DNA of 33,489 bases from Rhodospirillum sp. UBA1311 (GTDB lineage Bacteria; Pseudomonadota; Alphaproteobacteria; Rhodospirillales; Rhodospirillaceae): positions 45,811-79,299 of the forward strand of contig DBTR01000021.1 in the NCBI GenBank assembly GCA_002307145.1. Reading direction: 5' to 3'. The position numbers and the translations under genes are program-made. Position 1 is the first letter of the stretch; each line of letters opens with the position of its first letter. Below the pieces are notes generated by a model. It had not been told where the DNA came from. It did not search any database and saw nothing but the letters and a program-made list of their open reading frames with translations. This document shows positions 9,815-18,115 of the stretch, piece by piece.

Positions 9815-10906
9815 CTATCGCAGCTTGAGGGTGGTCAAGCCGACCACCGCGAGAATCATCGAGATGATCCAGAAGCGGATCACCACCGTCGGTTCGGCCC
9901 AGCCCTTCTTTTCGAAATGATGGTGCAGAGGCGCCATGCGGAAGACGCGCTTGCCGGTGAGCTTGAAGCTCGCCACCTGGACGATCACCGAAACGGTTTC
10001 CAATACGAACAGGCCGCCGACGATGCCGAGCACCAGTTCGTGCTTGGTCACCACCGCGATCGCGCCGAGCGCGCCGCCCAAGGCGAGCGAGCCGGTGTCG
10101 CCCATGAATACCTGCGCCGGCGGTGCGTTGAACCAGAGGAAGCCGAGCGCCGCGCCCACGATCGCACCGCAGAACACCGCAAGCTCGCCCGAGCCCGGCG
10201 AGTGGTGGATCTGCAAATAGTTGGCGAAGACGGCGTGACCGGAGAGGTAGGCGATCACCATGAACACCGCCGAGGCGATCATCACCGGTACGATGGCGAG
10301 GCCGTCCAGGCCGTCGGTGAGGTTGACGGCGTTGCCCGCGCCCGCGATCACCACGGCGGCGAACGGCAGGTAGAACAGGCCGAGGTCGATCAGCACGTCC
10401 TTGGTGAACGGGATCGCGAGGCCCATGCGGTCGGAGTTGGCGTTGCCGAGCCAGGCGATCCAGGCGGTGGCGAGGAACGCGATGCCGAGTTCGGCGGCGA
10501 GTTTCTTCTTGCCCGAGAAGCCGTCGGTCGATCGCTTCGTCACCTTCATGTAGTCGTCGTAGAAGCCGATCGCGCCGAAGCTGATCGTCACCAGCAGCAC
10601 CGCCCAGACGTAGCCGTTGTCGAGCTTGGCCCAGAGCAGGGTGGAGAGGCCGACGCCCAAAAGGATCATCAGGCCGCCCATGGTCGGGGTGCCCTGCTTG
10701 GTGAGCAAGTGGGTCTCCGGACCGTCGAGGCGGATCGGTTGGCCGCGCCCCTGCTTGCGCCGGAGCGTGCGGATGATCGCCGGGCCGAAGACGAATGCGA
10801 ACAGCAATGCCGTGAGAACCGCGCCCGCCGTGCGGAACGTGACGTACCGGAACAGGTTGAACACCTGATACTGGTCGGCCAGCGGGGTGAAGAGGTGGTA
10901 AAGCAT
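9815..10906 (-). CDS. mraY: Phospho-N-acetylmuramoyl-pentapeptide transferase (MraY)
   Basis: MraY moves phospho-MurNAc-pentapeptide from UDP to undecaprenyl phosphate, forming lipid I at the inner membrane. The 363-residue product is polytopic with about ten helices. Key family residues are present: the Asp pair in FYDDYMK (D117, D118), NLTDGLDGL (D198, D201), the FMGDTGSLALG loop (D270) and the histidine motif PLHHHFEKKGW (H328-H330). It follows murF after 22 bp and precedes murD by 16 bp. The ATG at 10906 has only a weak ribosome site, so coupling from murF may matter. Confidence 0.97.
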   Translation of the reverse strand: MLYHLFTPLADQYQVFNLFRYVTFRTAGAVLTALLFAFVFGPAIIRTLRRKQGRGQPIRLDGPETHLLTKQGTPTMGGLMILLGVGLSTLLWAKLDNGYVWAVLLVTISFGAIGFYDDYMKVTKRSTDGFSGKKKLAAELGIAFLATAWIAWLGNANSDRMGLAIPFTKDVLIDLGLFYLPFAAVVIAGAGNAVNLTDGLDGLAIVPVMIASAVFMVIAYLSGHAVFANYLQIHHSPGSGELAVFCGAIVGAALGFLWFNAPPAQVFMGDTGSLALGGALGAIAVVTKHELVLGIVGGLFVLETVSVIVQVASFKLTGKRVFRMAPLHHHFEKKGWAEPTVVIRFWIISMILAVVGLTTLKLR

Positions 10907-10928
10907 CGTGTTCGATCCGAAAAAAAGA

Positions 10929-12338
10929 TTATGAGGCGTTCGAGGACGCCGGGGTTTTGAGCGCCGCGACGATGCGGTCCATCCGCATGCCGTGGGAGCC
11001 CTTGATCATCACCACGTCGCCCGGCCGGATTTCGGCGGCAAGCGGCGCGATCAGCGCGACGGCGTCGGCGGCGTGGGCGGCGCGCATCGCTTCGGGTGCG
11101 GCAAGGTAGGCGCACTCCATCAGCTCGCCGCAGGTGAACAGGCGGTCCACATCCTTGGCCTTCAGCTGGTTCGCCACCGACGCGTGAAGCGCGCGGCTGG
11201 TCGGGCCGAGTTCGAACATATCGCCCAGCACCGCGATGGCGCGGCCGGTGCCGTAGACCTGGCGCATCACCGCGACGGCGGACAGCGCGTCGATCGCGGC
11301 TTCGAGGGATTGGGGATTGGCGTTGTAGCTTTCGTCGATGAGGACGAACGCGCCGTCGTCCTTGGCGACCTCGGTGATCGCGCCGCGTCCGTCGGGCACG
11401 CGGATCGCTTCGAGGGTCTCGATCGCCTGCGCTGCGTCCGCGCCGACGGCGATCGCCGCGCCGATCGCCGCGAGGCTGTTCATCGCCCAGTGCAGGCCGA
11501 TGAAGGGCAGGGTGTACTCCACCGCGCCGCCGCCGATCTCGGCTTCGACGAGGGTCTGCATCGCCACCACCTTGGCCGAGACGAGGCGCAGGTCCGCGCC
11601 CTCGGCGGCGCCGAAGGTCATGATGTTGGACGCGCCCGCCGCCTTCGCGGCGGCTTCCATGGTGCCGAAGTAGGCGTGGTCGGCGGGGAGGACGGCGGTG
11701 CCGCCCTCGGCCAGCCCTTCGAAGATCTCGCACTTCGCCGCGACGATCGCCGCGAGATCGTGGAAGTGTTCGAGATGCGCCGGGCCGACGGTGGTGATGA
11801 TCGCGACCTCGGGCCTGGCGATGCGGGTCAGCGCGGCGAGTTCGCCCTCGTGGTTCATGCCCATTTCCTGCACCGCGTAGACGCTGTCGCGCGGCAGGCG
11901 GGCGAGAGTCAGCGGCACGCCCCAGTGGTTGTTGTGGCTGCCCTGGCTGATGTGGGTCGTGCCCTGGGCGGACAGGATCGCGCCGAGCATTTCCTTGGTG
12001 CCGGTCTTGCCGACCGAGCCGGTTACGCCGATCACGCGGGTGAGCTTGGCGCGGGCGCGCCCGGCGGCGCCGAGCGCGGTGAGCGCAGCCTGGGTGTCGG
12101 CGACCGCGATCACCGGTCCGGGATAGGCCCCGGCCTTGTGGACGAGCGCCGCCGCCGCGCCGCTTTCGAATGCCTTCGCGACGAAGTCGTGGCCGTCATG
12201 GCTCGGACCGGCGAGCGCAACGAAGAGGTCGCCCGGCTTGACCGCACGGCTGTCGATCGACACGCCATCGGCGACGAAGCGGCCGGTAGCCTTCGCTTGC
12301 AGCAGTTTTTCCAGTTCGGCGGACGTCCACAACGGCAT
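10929..12338 (-). CDS. murF: UDP-N-acetylmuramoyl-tripeptide--D-alanyl-D-alanine ligase (MurF)
   Basis: MurF adds the D-Ala-D-Ala dipeptide made by Ddl to the UDP-MurNAc-tripeptide, completing the cytoplasmic pentapeptide precursor. The 469-residue product shows the MurF-type P-loop GSVGKTGTKE (about 107-116), QEMGMNHEGE, the VGPAHLEHF block, the DESYNANPQS segment and a C-terminal IKGSHGMRMD motif. The ATG at 12338 directly abuts the murE stop codon (TGAATG), with GGGAG nine bases upstream. The C-terminus lies 22 bp before mraY. Identity is firm. Confidence 0.97.
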   Translation of the reverse strand: MPLWTSAELEKLLQAKATGRFVADGVSIDSRAVKPGDLFVALAGPSHDGHDFVAKAFESGAAAALVHKAGAYPGPVIAVADTQAALTALGAAGRARAKLTRVIGVTGSVGKTGTKEMLGAILSAQGTTHISQGSHNNHWGVPLTLARLPRDSVYAVQEMGMNHEGELAALTRIARPEVAIITTVGPAHLEHFHDLAAIVAAKCEIFEGLAEGGTAVLPADHAYFGTMEAAAKAAGASNIMTFGAAEGADLRLVSAKVVAMQTLVEAEIGGGAVEYTLPFIGLHWAMNSLAAIGAAIAVGADAAQAIETLEAIRVPDGRGAITEVAKDDGAFVLIDESYNANPQSLEAAIDALSAVAVMRQVYGTGRAIAVLGDMFELGPTSRALHASVANQLKAKDVDRLFTCGELMECAYLAAPEAMRAAHAADAVALIAPLAAEIRPGDVVMIKGSHGMRMDRIVAALKTPASSNAS

Positions 12339-13811
12339 TCACCAGATCTCCCGTGAGAGCGCGTCGACAACGGCGCGATCGTCGAAGGGCAGCACCGTCT
12401 TGCCGACGATCTGCCCGGTTTCGTGTCCCTTGCCCGCGACCAGCAGCACGTCGCCGGGCTCCATCGCCGCCATCGCGGTGCGGATCGCCAGCGCGCGGTC
12501 GCCGATCTCCTCGGCCTCCGGGCATCCGTTGAGGATTTCCGCGCGGATCGCATCGGCGATCTCGGTGCGCGGGTTGTCGTCGGTGACGAATACCCGATCG
12601 GCCAGTTCCTGGGCGATGGCCCCCATCACAGGACGCTTGCCGCGGTCGCGGTCGCCGCCGCAGCCGAACACCACGATCAGGCGGCCTTCGGTATGCGGGC
12701 GCAACGCGCGGAGGACGGTTTGCAGCGCGTCGGGCGTGTGGGCGTAATCGACATAGACGGCTGCGCCGTCCTCGCGCAAGGCCCTTCTTTCAAGACGTCC
12801 CGGAGCGCCCTTCAAATGGCCGAGGGCGCAGAGCGCGATGTCCTTGGAAACGCCGGTGGAAAGGGCGAGGCCGAGGGCCGCCAAGGCATTCATCGCCTGG
12901 AACCCTCCGGCAAGCGGCAGAACCACCCGTTCGCATGCGCCGAACACCTTGAGGTCGAGAATCTGGCCCTCCGCGACCGCCGCGCGGCCGACGAGGCGGA
13001 GCGCGTCGGCGCTCTCGCCGTAGTCGATCACCTTGAGGCCGCGTTTCGCCGCGATCGCGCGCAAGGGGGCTGCCTCGGGGATGTCGGCGTTGATCACCGC
13101 GGCGCCACCCTCGGGCAGCACGGTATCGAACAGGCGGGCCTTGGCGGCGAAATAGGCGGCTTCGGTGCGGTGGTAGTCGAGGTGGTCGCGGGTGAGGTTG
13201 GTGAAGGCGGCGGCTTGGATCGGCAGGGCGTCGAGGCGGCGTTGGTCGAGGCCGTGGCTTGAGGCTTCGAGCGCCGCGTGGTCGGTGCCTTGGCGAGCCA
13301 GTTCTCCCAGGGTCTTGAACAGGGTGACGACGTCGGGCGTGGTCAGGCTGCCGCTGGTGTGTCCCTTCTGCGAAATCACGCCGAGGGTGCCGAGCGAGGC
13401 GCTCAAGTGCCCGGCGCGCGCCCAGATCTGGCGGGTGAACTCGGCGATCGAGGTCTTGCCGTTGGTGCCGGTGACCGCAGCCAGGACGGCCGGCAACGGC
13501 GCGAAGAACGCGGCGGCGAGATGCGCGAGAACGCGGCGCGGGTCGGTGCTGACCAGGACGGCGACGCCCTCGGGGATCAGCGCCGGGTCGGTGTCGGCGG
13601 GAACCAGCGCCGCGATCGCTCCGGCGGCGGCGGCCTGATGGAGGAAGTCGCGGCCGTCGGTTTTCGTGCCGGGGAGGGCGGCGAACAAAGTGCCGGGCAC
13701 GACGGAGCGGGAGTCGAGCGCCAACGCCCGGATGTCGAGACTGGTCGCGCCGGCCACGGCGAGGTCCGGGTCGGCAACGCGGGCGGCGGCGATCAGGGTC
13801 TTGAGCAGCAT
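12339..13811 (-). CDS. murE: UDP-N-acetylmuramoyl-L-alanyl-D-glutamate--2,6-diaminopimelate ligase (MurE)
   Basis: MurE adds the third residue of the stem peptide. The 490-residue product carries the P-loop VTGTNGKTSIAEF (about 113-125), the EASSHGLDQ block, NLTRDHLDYH and the VYVDYAHTPDAL segment. The DNPR motif at residues 411-414 is the meso-diaminopimelate signature, so the peptidoglycan should contain meso-DAP rather than lysine. The ATG at 13811 has GGGAG nine bases upstream and starts 4 bp after the ftsI stop. The stop codon abuts murF with no spacer. Confidence 0.97.
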   Translation of the reverse strand: MLLKTLIAAARVADPDLAVAGATSLDIRALALDSRSVVPGTLFAALPGTKTDGRDFLHQAAAAGAIAALVPADTDPALIPEGVAVLVSTDPRRVLAHLAAAFFAPLPAVLAAVTGTNGKTSIAEFTRQIWARAGHLSASLGTLGVISQKGHTSGSLTTPDVVTLFKTLGELARQGTDHAALEASSHGLDQRRLDALPIQAAAFTNLTRDHLDYHRTEAAYFAAKARLFDTVLPEGGAAVINADIPEAAPLRAIAAKRGLKVIDYGESADALRLVGRAAVAEGQILDLKVFGACERVVLPLAGGFQAMNALAALGLALSTGVSKDIALCALGHLKGAPGRLERRALREDGAAVYVDYAHTPDALQTVLRALRPHTEGRLIVVFGCGGDRDRGKRPVMGAIAQELADRVFVTDDNPRTEIADAIRAEILNGCPEAEEIGDRALAIRTAMAAMEPGDVLLVAGKGHETGQIVGKTVLPFDDRAVVDALSREIW

Positions 13812-13815
13812 GCGC

Positions 13816-15570
13816 TCAATCTCCCTTCATCGAGGCGACCATCAGGGGGCCGCTCTTCGGATCGGCGGCCTGGAACGGGTCGACGCTCGGGCTGACTTCG
13901 AGCATCGGGGCGATCGCGGCGATCACCTTGCCCGCGGTCGGCGTGGCGTTCCACCCGGCGGTGGTGAAGTTGTAGGTCGAGGGCAGGCCCTTGGGGTTGT
14001 CCAAGGTGACGAGCACGGTGTAGCGCGGGTTGTCGGCGGGGAAGGTGGCGAGGAAGCTCGACAGCACGGCGGTGCGCGAGTACTTGCCGCCCACCACCTT
14101 TTCGGCGGTGCCGGTCTTGCCCGCGACGCGGTAGCCCGCGACGTCGGCCTTCTTGCCCGAGCCCTCGGTGACCACCATGCGCATCAGGCGGCGCATCAGT
14201 TGCGAAGTGCGCTCGGAGACGACGCGCTGGCCGGCGACCGCCTGCCCCGGTTCGTGGGCGATCAGGGTGGCGGGGTGGAAGATGCCGCCGTTGACCACCG
14301 CCGAGGTCGCGGTCGCGACCTGGAGCGGCGACACCGATATGCCGTGGCCGAAGGCGACGGTGGCGACGGTGACCTGGCCCCACGGCGTTGGCGGCACCTG
14401 CGGCGACCCGATCTCGGGGAGTTCGAAGTCGGACGAGCGGGTCAGGCCGAGGCGGTCGAGATAACCCTTCTGCACCTCGCCGCCGAACTCCATCGCCATC
14501 CGCGCCGAACCGGCGTTGGACGAATGGATCAGGATCTCCGGCACGGAGATTTGGCTCTTGAACGCGTGGATGTCGTGGATGGTGTACTTGCCGATCTTCA
14601 CCGGCGCGGAATCATAGCGGTTGTCGACCTGGATCTTGCCGCTGTCGAGGCCGATCGCGGTGTTAAACACCTTGAACACCGAGCCCATTTCGTACACGCC
14701 GAGAGTGGCGCGGTTGAACATGGTGTCGTCGTTCATGGTCTCGGTGCGGTTCGGGTCGAAGTCGGGCAGCGACACCATCGCGATCACTTCGCCGGTGCGC
14801 ACGTCCTGCACCACCGCCGCGCCGCCGTCCGCCTTGAAGGTGTTGATGCCGTCCTGCAACGCCGCGGTCGCCGCGGTCTGGACCCTGAGGTCGAGCGAGA
14901 GGCGCACCGGCTGTCCGGCCTTGAGCTGGTCGTTGAAGCGGCGCTCGACGCCGATGATGCCGCGATTGTCGATGTCGGTCTTGCCGACGATATGGGCGAA
15001 CAGCCCGCCCTGCGGATAGACGCGCAACTCGCCGTCCTCGAAACCGAGCGCGGGAACGCCGAGGCGGTTGACCGCGAACTGCTGCGCCGGGGTGAGGTGG
15101 CGGTGCAGGTAGACGAAGCCCTGGCCCGACTTCAGCCGCTCAAGGGTGCGGGGGACGTCGAGTTCGGGGATGATCGCCTTCAGGTCGCGCGCCACCTTCT
15201 CCGGCTCGCGCACGATCCGCGCGTCGACGAAGAGGTCGACGGTCGGCAGGTTGGTGGCGAGGAGGATACCGTTGCGGTCGGTGATGTCGGCGCGAACCGT
15301 CTTCATCGGCAGTTCGGCGAGGGGGGCGGCGCGGGCGACGCGCTCGGCGCCGGAATTGAACGAGACTTCCACCAGCCGTCCCGCGACGGTGGCGAACAGC
15401 AGCAGGAACACGCCACCCGCGAAAGCGAGGCGGTTGCGGCCGGTTTCGAGCGCGGTCTTGGTCGTGCCCTCGACCCGCACCAGACCGGGGCGGGCGGGTG
15501 CGGCCGGAGTGATTTCCGGCAGGTCGATGCCGGGAACGATGGCGGGCGGAGACTTGCGGCGGATCATCAT
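13816..15570 (-). CDS. ftsI: Peptidoglycan D,D-transpeptidase FtsI (PBP3)
   Basis: FtsI is the class B penicillin-binding protein that cross-links septal peptidoglycan and works with FtsW. The 584-residue product has a cytoplasmic tail, one membrane helix at about 47-70, a PBP dimerisation region and a C-terminal transpeptidase domain. All three active-site motifs are intact: SxxK as SVFK (297-300, after YEMG), SxN as SSN (350-352) and KTGT (485-488). Two consecutive ATGs exist (15570 and 15567). The first overlaps the ftsL stop as ATGA and is chosen. The proline-rich tail before the helix is variable in the family. Confidence 0.96.
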   Translation of the reverse strand: MMIRRKSPPAIVPGIDLPEITPAAPARPGLVRVEGTTKTALETGRNRLAFAGGVFLLLFATVAGRLVEVSFNSGAERVARAAPLAELPMKTVRADITDRNGILLATNLPTVDLFVDARIVREPEKVARDLKAIIPELDVPRTLERLKSGQGFVYLHRHLTPAQQFAVNRLGVPALGFEDGELRVYPQGGLFAHIVGKTDIDNRGIIGVERRFNDQLKAGQPVRLSLDLRVQTAATAALQDGINTFKADGGAAVVQDVRTGEVIAMVSLPDFDPNRTETMNDDTMFNRATLGVYEMGSVFKVFNTAIGLDSGKIQVDNRYDSAPVKIGKYTIHDIHAFKSQISVPEILIHSSNAGSARMAMEFGGEVQKGYLDRLGLTRSSDFELPEIGSPQVPPTPWGQVTVATVAFGHGISVSPLQVATATSAVVNGGIFHPATLIAHEPGQAVAGQRVVSERTSQLMRRLMRMVVTEGSGKKADVAGYRVAGKTGTAEKVVGGKYSRTAVLSSFLATFPADNPRYTVLVTLDNPKGLPSTYNFTTAGWNATPTAGKVIAAIAPMLEVSPSVDPFQAADPKSGPLMVASMKGD

Positions 15571-15941
15571 GGCGTGGTCCTCCGACTGGCGACTTCCGGC
15601 GCGCCCTGCGGCTGCGCGGGGCGGGCGGGCGGGGCGGGCTGCCCCGCGAGGCGCGGCGTCGCGTCGTCGGCGCGGAACGGCAGCGCCTTGATCGAGGCGA
15701 TCTGCGTCGAGTTCACCGGAGCGAGCTTGAGATAGGTCTCGGCGAGGCGCTTCAGCCGCGTCGGATCGTTGAGATGGCTCCACTCGGCCTTCAGCACCCG
15801 GATCGCATCGCGGTCGTCCTTGATGTCGCGCTGCAGCATCGACAGACGGGTCTCCATTTCCTGGACGCGGGTCTTCACCGCGACCAGGCCGACGCTGATC
15901 ACCGAAAACAGGAATGCGGTCGCGACGATCAGGCGAATCAT
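15567..15941 (-). CDS. ftsL: Cell division protein FtsL
   Basis: FtsL is a small bitopic divisome protein that forms a complex with FtsQ and FtsB and activates FtsWI. The 124-residue product has a membrane helix at residues 2-22, then a heptad-like coiled-coil segment (VQEMETRLSMLQRDIKDD), and the conserved LKAEWSHLNDPTRLKRLA block seen in proteobacterial FtsL. The C-terminal 40 residues are Pro/Ala-rich. It overlaps rsmH at its start and ftsI at its end, each by 4 bp. The call rests on topology, the LKAEW motif and position, because FtsL is poorly conserved in sequence. Confidence 0.92.
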   Translation of the reverse strand: MIRLIVATAFLFSVISVGLVAVKTRVQEMETRLSMLQRDIKDDRDAIRVLKAEWSHLNDPTRLKRLAETYLKLAPVNSTQIASIKALPFRADDATPRLAGQPAPPARPAQPQGAPEVASRRTTP

Positions 15942-16888
15942 GCTGCGCCTCCCCGATCCGCCGGATTGCGCACCGCAATCCTGAGCCGCGCGCTGCGGGC
16001 GCGCGGATTGAGGCGGATTTCGCTGTCCCCCGCGGTCACCGGGCGGCGGGATGCCAGGGCGAACGGCGGGGTTTCTGTGGAAATCGCATGGGGCAGGTGC
16101 CGCGACGGTGCGGCCTCGCGCCCGCTCTTCGCATCGAGGAAGCGCTTGACGATGCGATCCTCAAGGGAATGGAAGCTCACCACCGCCAGCACGCCGCCGG
16201 GTGCGAGTAGGGTCTCGGCGGCGTCCAGCGCGCGCTCAAGCTCGCCCAACTCGTCGTTGACCGCGATGCGCAGCGCCTGGAAGGTGCGGGTGGCGGGGTC
16301 GATGCCGTCCTTCGCGCCCTTCACCGCGCCGCGCACGGTGAACGCCAACTGCGCGGTGGAGATGAACGGGCGCTCGGCGCGGTCGCGGACGATCGCGTAG
16401 GCGACGTGGCGGGACTTCCGCTCTTCGCCATAGGCGTAGATCAAGTCCGCAAGCTCGGCTTCGGGCAGGGTGTTGACGAGGTCGGCGGCGGTCTGGCCGT
16501 CGCCGCCCATGCGCATGTCCAGCGGCCCGTCCTTGGCGAAGGAGAAGCCGCGCTCCGCCTGGTCGAGCTGCATCGAGGACACGCCAATGTCGAGGGCGAT
16601 GCCGTCGATCCGGCCGATCAGGTCTTGCGGCAGCAGCGTCGTCATGTCGCCGAAGCGGCCGGGGAGGAAATGAAAACGCTCGGGGAACGACTGCGCTACC
16701 TGGGCGGCGGCCGACGCCGCGCTCGGGTCGCGGTCGATGGCGTAGAGGTGGCAGTTGGCCGCGCCGAGGATCGCACGGGAATAGCCGCCCGCGCCGAAGG
16801 TGCCGTCGACGTAGATGCCGCCGTCCTTCGGCTTCAATGCGCCGACGACTTCGGGGAGTAGAACCGGAATGTGCGGAATGCCGTTCAT
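15938..16888 (-). CDS. rsmH: 16S rRNA (cytosine(1402)-N(4))-methyltransferase RsmH (MraW)
   Basis: RsmH methylates N4 of C1402 in the decoding centre of 16S rRNA using S-adenosylmethionine. The 316-residue product shows the N-terminal HIPVLLPEVV segment, the SAM-binding loop VDGTFGAGGYSRAIL (27-41), AIDRDP near residue 50, GIALDIGVSSMQLDQAERGFSF and the late SFHSLEDRIVKRF motif, all typical of the family. The ATG at 16888 overlaps the mraZ stop as ATGA. A longer open frame upstream only shadows mraZ. Although it is a ribosome enzyme, its place second in the dcw cluster is the common arrangement. Confidence 0.97.
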   Translation of the reverse strand: MNGIPHIPVLLPEVVGALKPKDGGIYVDGTFGAGGYSRAILGAANCHLYAIDRDPSAASAAAQVAQSFPERFHFLPGRFGDMTTLLPQDLIGRIDGIALDIGVSSMQLDQAERGFSFAKDGPLDMRMGGDGQTAADLVNTLPEAELADLIYAYGEERKSRHVAYAIVRDRAERPFISTAQLAFTVRGAVKGAKDGIDPATRTFQALRIAVNDELGELERALDAAETLLAPGGVLAVVSFHSLEDRIVKRFLDAKSGREAAPSRHLPHAISTETPPFALASRRPVTAGDSEIRLNPRARSARLRIAVRNPADRGGAA

Positions 16889-17370
16889 GCCCGGCCTCCG
16901 GCGGTCGGCGCGATGGTGAGCTGCAGGCCCTTCTCGCGGGCGCGCTTGACCTTTTCGGCGATGTCGGCGTGGTAATCCTCGGGCCGCCAGATCCGGAAGG
17001 TGCGGCCGATGCCCGAGATGATCGCGGTGTCGGTAATGCCGGTATGGGCGATGAAGTGCTGCGGCAGGCTGATCCGACCGGTGGTGTCCCACTGCAGCGC
17101 CTGGGCCTGGGCGAAAATCAGGCTGGCGATGTCGTCGACCTGCTCGGAGAACATGTCGAGGGCTTCGGTCGCGTTGGACATCGCGTTGATGCGATCCCAG
17201 TCGCAGCATTCGAGACAGGGCAGCTTGAAGTTCGGATAGGCGACGACTTCCTGGCTGCCGATTTCCAGCAACTGGTTGCGAAACTGCGCAGGGACGGAAA
17301 GCCGTCCCTTGGCATCGACTTTTACGGTCGTGGTGGAAATGAAGGCCTTGGCCTTCGGAGCTTCCGCCAT
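16885..17370 (-). CDS. mraZ: Transcriptional regulator MraZ
   Basis: MraZ is a ring-forming DNA-binding protein that represses its own promoter and so the dcw cluster. The 161-residue product has two SpoVT/AbrB-like repeats, each with the family DxxxR element: VDAKGRLSVPAQFR near residues 16-29 and WDTTGRISLPQHF near 85-97. The ATG at 17370 (MAEAPKAK) is chosen over an upstream in-frame ATG because the extra residues are basic and unlike the family. A row of ATGGG repeats in 10-bp phase lies 63-118 bp upstream and fits its known binding mode. It is the first gene of the operon and overlaps rsmH by 4 bp. Confidence 0.95.
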   Translation of the reverse strand: MAEAPKAKAFISTTTVKVDAKGRLSVPAQFRNQLLEIGSQEVVAYPNFKLPCLECCDWDRINAMSNATEALDMFSEQVDDIASLIFAQAQALQWDTTGRISLPQHFIAHTGITDTAIISGIGRTFRIWRPEDYHADIAEKVKRAREKGLQLTIAPTAGGRA

Positions 17371-17432
17371 GGTGTTTCGCCTTTGTCCGTTGCAGCGCCG
17401 CGTCCGGCGCGCCCGCTGCAGAGTTGTTCTGC

Positions 17433-17488
17433 ATGGGTTTAAATGGGGTAGCATGGGAATAGTTGCCAGTCAATGGCGCCGGATGGGG
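17433..17488 (+). promoter_or_regulatory. MraZ box array (ATGGG repeats every 10 bp)
   Basis: ATGGG begins at 17433, 17443, 17453 and 17483, with a one-mismatch copy (ATGGC) at 17473. The register position at 17463 is degenerate. All are in exact 10-bp phase on the plus strand. E. coli MraZ is known to bind TGGGN repeats separated by 5-nt spacers, which is the same period. The array covers the predicted mraZ promoter, which suits autorepression. Function is inferred, but the pattern itself is directly visible. Confidence 0.75.
17445..17473 (-). promoter_or_regulatory. Predicted mraZ/dcw promoter
   Basis: On the minus strand TTGACT (17473-17468) is followed after 17 nt by TACCCC (17450-17445), preceded by TGC as in an extended -10. 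The -35 is close to consensus while the -10 is weak. It sits about 75 bp upstream of the mraZ start and is fully overlapped by the ATGGG repeats, as expected for a promoter repressed by MraZ. Confidence 0.45.
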
Positions 17489-17621
17489 AAAAATCGTTGA
17501 AAAGCCAAGGCTTTTCCGGGCTCTCGCCCAATCCCCCGGAAATCCGGGATAAGGCGTTCCGAAACCACGGTTTTGCATTTTGCAAACAAAACCCCGCGCC
17601 AGGACTTGCCGCGCCCACACC

Positions 17622-17637
17622 TGTGACGTGCATCACT
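17622..17637. promoter_or_regulatory. CRP/FNR-family-like palindrome
   Basis: The sequence TGTGA-CGTGCA-TCACT matches the CRP consensus TGTGA-N6-TCACA at nine of ten defined positions. It lies about 150 bp upstream of the predicted mraZ promoter and 14 bp from the LexA-type box. A CRP-family protein could bind here. Which family member exists in this organism is unknown from the window. Confidence 0.4.
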
Positions 17638-17650
17638 GGAGTTTCGTTGT

Positions 17651-17665
17651 GTTCTCTATTTGTTC
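17651..17665 (+). promoter_or_regulatory. Alphaproteobacterial LexA (SOS) box
   Basis: GTTC at 17651-17654 and GTTC at 17662-17665 are separated by exactly seven bases (TCTATTT), giving GTTC-N7-GTTC. This direct repeat is the established LexA target of alphaproteobacteria. It lies between the 3' end of rnpB and mraZ. A possible minus-strand promoter (TTGCCG at 17691-17686, ATAGAA at 17668-17663) would be overlapped by it. The downstream minus-strand genes are mraZ and the dcw cluster. Confidence 0.6.
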
Positions 17666-17732
17666 TATTTGGAATCCGGCAGAGTCGGCAAATAACCGTG
17701 CGGCGCGGCGTCGAGCCGGGGAGGAGGAATTT

Positions 17733-18109
<377 letters not shown>

Positions 18110-18115
18110 GGCGGG

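Noticed and set aside
13666..15735. 689-codon plus-strand frame opposite ftsI and murE
   Set aside because: Antisense shadow; the ftsI catalytic motifs lie on the minus strand.
17439..17636. 65-codon minus-strand frame starting GTG-ATG just after the LexA box, tempting as an SOS-induced division inhibitor
   Set aside because: No ribosome site, no membrane helix or family motif, and it runs across the mraZ promoter and MraZ boxes. Kept only as an idea tied to the LexA box.
17640..17732. Search for an intrinsic terminator after rnpB
   Set aside because: No GC stem followed by a T run could be found on the minus strand in this stretch.
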